From assembly GCA_003724185.1 (NCBI GenBank), contig RHGM01000003.1, positions 248,001 through 312,000 on the forward strand: 64,000 nucleotides of DNA. Reading direction: 5' to 3'. The notes under the pieces are model-generated. The model did no database searches, had not been told where the DNA came from, and saw only the letters and a program-made list of their open reading frames with translations. Below, piece after piece: positions 61,357-64,000 of this stretch. The position numbers and the translations under genes are program-made. Numbering within the stretch: position 1 is the first letter of the stretch; each line of letters starts with the position of its first letter. Source of the DNA: Porphyrobacter sp. IPPAS B-1204. Its GTDB lineage: Bacteria > Pseudomonadota > Alphaproteobacteria > Sphingomonadales > Sphingomonadaceae.

Positions 61357-61890
61357 ATGCAGCGCATCCTCATCATCGCGACCGACGGCTATGAACAGTC
61401 CGAACTGACTGGTCCGCGTGACCTTCTGAAAAAAGCCGGCGCGCAGGTGACCATCGCCAGTCTCAAAGCAGGAGAAATCCGCGGCTGGGATCAGAAGGAC
61501 TGGGGCGACAGCGTGCCGGTCGATCTGACCATCGGCGAGGTTTCGGTGGAAGATTACGACGCGCTGCTGCTCCCCGGCGGCCAGATCAACCCCGATGTGC
61601 TGCGCATGGAGCGCAAGGTGATTGACGTCGTGCGCGCTTTCGATGCGGCGCAAAAGCCGATTGCCGCCATCTGCCATGCGCCTTGGCTGCTGGCCGAAGC
61701 CGATCTGATCGAAGGGCGCACAGTCACCGGCTGGCCCTCGATCCGGACCGATCTGATCAATGCCGGGGCTGCGGTGATTGACGAGGAAGTTGTGGTCGAC
61801 GGCAATTTCATCACCAGCCGCAAGCCTGATGACATCCCGGCCTTTACCAATGCCTTGATGGCGGCGCTCAACATGGAAAGCGCAGACTGA
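61357..61890 (+). CDS. DJ-1/PfpI family protein
   Basis: A 177-residue flavodoxin-like protein. It has the nucleophile elbow AAICHAPWLL with Cys106 followed by His107, a GYEQSEL start region with the conserved acid, and DALLLPGGQINPDVL before the elbow. PfpI-type proteins act as proteases, glyoxalases or deglycases. The ATG has AGGAGA 6 bases upstream; the long open frame before it is not part of the gene. A DUF202 gene follows after 5 bases. Confidence 0.9.
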   Translation: MQRILIIATDGYEQSELTGPRDLLKKAGAQVTIASLKAGEIRGWDQKDWGDSVPVDLTIGEVSVEDYDALLLPGGQINPDVLRMERKVIDVVRAFDAAQKPIAAICHAPWLLAEADLIEGRTVTGWPSIRTDLINAGAAVIDEEVVVDGNFITSRKPDDIPAFTNALMAALNMESAD

Positions 61891-61895
61891 CGGCG

Positions 61896-62309
61896 ATGGC
61901 CGACCCGCCCGGCAAAACCGACCTTGCCGAACAGCGCACCGACTGGGCAGAACGGCGCACCGATTGGGCCGAGGATCGCACGATCATGGCCAACGAGCGC
62001 ACTTTTGCCGGGTGGATGCGCACCGGGCTGGCGGCGGTCGGCATCGGGCTGGGCTTCAACGCCCTGTTCGGAAAGCTGGAACCAGCGTGGCTGCCCAAGG
62101 CCTTGGCGACCGGTTTCATTCTTATCGCCATCGCGATTTTCTATGCCGCGCAAGGCAAGGCGGCGGCGGTGGCGCGGCGGCTGGAATGTCACAAGTCCGA
62201 GCCGATGCGCGGCCTCACCATGCGGTTGGTGGCGGCGGGCCTGATCGCGGCAAGCGTGGGTCTGGCGGGGGCCATCTGGTGGCTGGACGCATCAAGCCCA
62301 CCCGCCTGA
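61896..62309 (+). CDS. DUF202 (YidH family) membrane protein
   Basis: A 137-residue inner-membrane protein. The first ~30 residues carry a short heptad repeat (LAEQRTD, WAERRTD, WAEDRT) before the DUF202 core: ANERTFAGWMRTGLAAVGIG and two more hydrophobic helices (ALATGFILIAIAIFYAAQ; MRLVAAGLIAASVGLAGAIW). The function of DUF202 is unknown. It is 5 bases after the DJ-1/PfpI gene, so the two are likely one operon. Confidence 0.86.
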   Translation: MADPPGKTDLAEQRTDWAERRTDWAEDRTIMANERTFAGWMRTGLAAVGIGLGFNALFGKLEPAWLPKALATGFILIAIAIFYAAQGKAAAVARRLECHKSEPMRGLTMRLVAAGLIAASVGLAGAIWWLDASSPPA

Positions 62310-62313
62310 CGGG

Positions 62314-62649
62314 CTACATCCGCCGCGCGTCGCTCGCCTCGCCCGGCACGCTGACGCTGAGACCGTCAAGCGCCTCCGTCACCTCGATCTGGCACGACAG
62401 CCTGCTGGTCCGCCGCGCCCCGGCGGCGAAATCGAGCATGTCCTCCTCCTCTTCCGAGGCGGGGGGCAGGCGGTCAAACCACTCGGGCGCAACGATCACG
62501 TGGCAGGTGGAACAGGCCATCTGGCCTTCACAGGTGCCCTCCAGCGGCAACCCTGCCGCCTGCCCTGCGCGCAGCAGATTGTCGCCCGGTTCGGCGGCCA
62601 CTTCGACCGGCTTGCCACGCGGATCGAGGAAGGTGATGGTGATCGTCAC
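62314..62649 (-). CDS. 2Fe-2S ferredoxin, adrenodoxin type
   Basis: A 111-residue electron carrier. The cluster ligands fit C-x5-C-x2-C...C: C40, C46 and C49 in EGTCEGQMACSTCHV and C86 in LSCQIEV. FDRLPPASEEEEDMLDFA is the family's acidic binding stretch. It starts with GTG overlapping the end of the cysteine desulfurase gene (GTGA). This links an Fe-S carrier directly to the enzyme that supplies sulfur for Fe-S assembly. Confidence 0.92.
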   Translation of the reverse strand: MTITITFLDPRGKPVEVAAEPGDNLLRAGQAAGLPLEGTCEGQMACSTCHVIVAPEWFDRLPPASEEEEDMLDFAAGARRTSRLSCQIEVTEALDGLSVSVPGEASDARRM

Positions 62650-63755
62650 AAGCCCTGCTCCCTGGCCGCGGCGGTGATGATGGCCGCGGCGTCTGCAATA
62701 TCCTGAAGGCTTGTATAGCGCCCGAATCCGAGGCGGATAGAGGACTTTGCTTGCGCATCGGTCAGTCCGATGGCGCGCAGCACGTGGCTGGGCCTGCCCG
62801 ATCCGCTGGCGCAGGCGCTGCCGGCGGAAAACATCACGTTGCGGCAGTCGCTCATCAGCCGGGCGACGTCCAAGCCCCCATGCTCGTTGGCGCGCCGGAT
62901 GTTGAGATTGCCCTTCCAGCGGTCCACCGCGCTGCCGTTCAATTCCCAGCCTGCGAAGGCCTCCCGCGCCATGTTCCACAAATGTTCCACGTGAAACATT
63001 TGCTCCGAAAAGCTCTCCTGCGCCACCTGAGCCGCCGCGCCAAAGCCTGCGCAAAGGGCGGGCGAGAGGGTGCCTGACCTGAGGCTAGCCTCCTGTCCGC
63101 CGCCCCAAAGCAAGGGTGCGGGCGCATCTGCGTCCGGCCCGATCCACAGCGCACCGATGCCCTTGGGCCCGTGGCATTTGTGGGCCGAGATCGCGATGTA
63201 ATCCGCGGCCACCTCTACCGGCACCCTGCCATAGGCCTGAACCGCATCTACCAGCACTCTGGCCCCCACCTGGCGGGCGATAGCGACCACCGGGGCGAGC
63301 GGGTTGCGCACCCCGATTTCATTGTTGATCGCCATCACCGCGATGAGGCCCGTGGCGGGCGTGATCGCGGCCTGCAATGCGTCCAGATCGGCGCGGCCAT
63401 CGGGGGTGACGGGCAGGATGGTGAAACGCCGCCCCTGCGCTTCGACCACCCGCTGGCAATCGAGCACGGCGGCGTGTTCGGTGGCGAAGGTGATGACATC
63501 GCCGGGCGTGCCTTGCAGCACCATGTTGATCGCTTCAGTGGCGCCGGAGGTGAAGATCAGCTTGCCCCCGTCAGGCAGCAGCGCCGCGACCCGTTCGCGG
63601 GCGGTCTCCACTGCGGCGGCGGCCATCCGGCCCATGCGGTGCGGTGAATGCGGGTTGCCGAAAGTGTCGCTGTCCGGCCCGCCCAGCCAGCGCATCATTG
63701 CCTCCCGCGCTTCGGGGCACAGGGGCGTGGTGGCCTGATAGTCGAGGTAGATCAT
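62646..63755 (-). CDS. Cysteine desulfurase (class V aminotransferase family)
   Basis: A 369-residue PLP enzyme releasing sulfur from cysteine as a persulfide. It begins MIYLDYQATTPLCPEAR. The PLP lysine is in SAHKCHGPKGIGALW, and the active Cys loop is SAGSACASGSGRPSHVLRAI, an IscS/NifS-type (group I) loop. A stretch near residues 253-258 (FHVEH) is encoded by a parS site, so part of this surface region may be shaped by DNA function. A second desulfurase lies immediately upstream. Confidence 0.93.
   Translation of the reverse strand: MIYLDYQATTPLCPEAREAMMRWLGGPDSDTFGNPHSPHRMGRMAAAAVETARERVAALLPDGGKLIFTSGATEAINMVLQGTPGDVITFATEHAAVLDCQRVVEAQGRRFTILPVTPDGRADLDALQAAITPATGLIAVMAINNEIGVRNPLAPVVAIARQVGARVLVDAVQAYGRVPVEVAADYIAISAHKCHGPKGIGALWIGPDADAPAPLLWGGGQEASLRSGTLSPALCAGFGAAAQVAQESFSEQMFHVEHLWNMAREAFAGWELNGSAVDRWKGNLNIRRANEHGGLDVARLMSDCRNVMFSAGSACASGSGRPSHVLRAIGLTDAQAKSSIRLGFGRYTSLQDIADAAAIITAAAREQGL
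62983..62998. promoter_or_regulatory. parS: parS site for ParB, inside the cysteine desulfurase gene
   Basis: TGTTCCACGTGAAACA matches the ParB-site consensus TGTTNCACGTGAAACA at every fixed position, and the flanks extend the symmetry to AATG...CATT. It lies within coding sequence and encodes FHVEH. parS sites normally cluster near the chromosome origin. Confidence 0.8.
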
Positions 63756-63773
63756 GGGTTCATGCCCTCACCC

Positions 63774-63875
63774 TCGTCATTGCGAGGAGCGAAGCAACGC
63801 GGCAATCCATGGCCTGCCGTCGCATCGCGCTGCAAGGTCAATCCATGGGTTGCTTCGCTGCGCTCGCAATGACGA
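63774..63875. repeat. 102-bp palindromic intergenic repeat
   Basis: The ends TCGTCATTGCGAG (63774-63786) and CTCGCAATGACGA (63863-63875) are perfect inverted copies. Inside them AGCGAAGCAAC and CCATGG recur in inverted form. It has no coding capacity and looks like a MITE- or REP-like element. It fills the gap between the two cysteine desulfurase genes. Confidence 0.75.
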
Positions 63876-63876
63876 A

Positions 63877-64000
63877 TTAGCATAGCGAAGCCCAAGCCTC
63901 GCTAAACCGCTCCAGCTCGTCAGGCGTGGTGGACCACCCCAAACTGACCCGGATCGTGCGCGCCGCGACATCATCCGCCACGCCGAAGGCATCGAGCACC
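63877..64000 (-). CDS. Second cysteine desulfurase, C-terminal end only
   Basis: Only the last 40 residues are visible; the rest lies beyond base 64000. They read VLDAFGVADDVAARTIRVSL and then GWSTTPDELERFSEAWASLC before the TAA stop. RVSLGWSTT and the following helix are the usual C-terminus of class-V-aminotransferase desulfurases. It is on the same strand as the complete desulfurase, so the two are tandem paralogues separated by the palindromic repeat. Confidence 0.75.
   Translation of the reverse strand, partial: VLDAFGVADDVAARTIRVSLGWSTTPDELERFSEAWASLC

Overview
The window reads as chromosomal, high-G+C alphaproteobacterial DNA, most likely from the Sphingomonadales (Erythrobacteraceae-like). 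The evidence is a CcrM-type GANTC methyltransferase, a parS-type ParB site, separate purS and purQ genes, two TonB-dependent receptors, a CpaF with the Sphingomonadales-type N-terminus, and an aa3-oxidase subunit IV peptide. I saw no prophage, transposase, integron or CRISPR array. Nearly all of the DNA is coding, and many neighbouring genes overlap by 1-8 bases.

Layout. 1-10 kb: an exported Cys-rich protein (partial), a universal stress protein, a carotenoid oxygenase, a DUF885 metallopeptidase-like protein, an OmpA-family protein, then uvrC with a downstream DUF6445 putative oxygenase. 9.9-12.3 kb: a three-gene operon (small hydrophilic protein, HPF/RaiA-like factor, host-attachment-family protein) and an HI0933-type flavoprotein. 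12.4-15.6 kb: a large TonB-dependent receptor with a duplicated Cys-bounded cassette in one loop. 15.8-18.8 kb: infA-maf-RNase E/G-yacG, tRNA-Phe and purC. 18.9-25.4 kb: an M16 protease, a second TonB receptor, purS and purQ. 25.4-31.4 kb: a PAS-GGDEF-EAL protein, glmS and cpaF. 31.5-38.4 kb: a frameshifted exported-protein gene, a DMT transporter, two tandem entericidin-like lipoproteins, a DUF938 methyltransferase, an acyl-CoA ligase, an ABA4-like protein, an NAD(P)-binding protein and dgt. 38.7-42.7 kb: a racemase homologue, a hydrolase and a diheme-cytochrome/beta-helix pair. 42.8-46.2 kb: the proton-translocating transhydrogenase operon with two extra small genes, and a 40-residue oxidase peptide. 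46.5-58.8 kb: a degenerate sigma-54-type regulator, an SDR, a PhoD-like phosphatase, folP, an outer-membrane barrel, ccrM, rnhB, a sugar dehydrogenase, and a GNAT/DUF1285/Nudix/CCA-enzyme run. 58.9-64 kb: parC, a DJ-1/PfpI protein, a DUF202 protein, a ferredoxin and two tandem cysteine desulfurases.

How the parts fit together. The most coherent regulatory picture is cell-cycle and chromosome biology. The DNA upstream of ccrM carries a perfect DnaA box, seven GANTC sites in about 250 bp and a CtrA-like motif. A parS site lies inside a cysteine desulfurase gene, and a weaker parS-like site lies 14 kb away, which suggests the origin-proximal part of the chromosome. Purine synthesis (purC/purS/purQ), nucleotide housekeeping (dgt, Maf, CoA pyrophosphatase), and DNA repair and topology (uvrC, rnhB, parC) make up the rest of the core. 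The accessory interest lies in small or modified genes: a 49-residue membrane peptide between the two transhydrogenase alpha genes, the receptor with the duplicated cassette, a response regulator that has lost GAFTGA, and a racemase homologue that lacks one catalytic residue. Two clear single-base frameshifts (cpaF N-terminus and the 31.5-32.2 kb gene) lie within 1.7 kb of each other and may be sequence errors.
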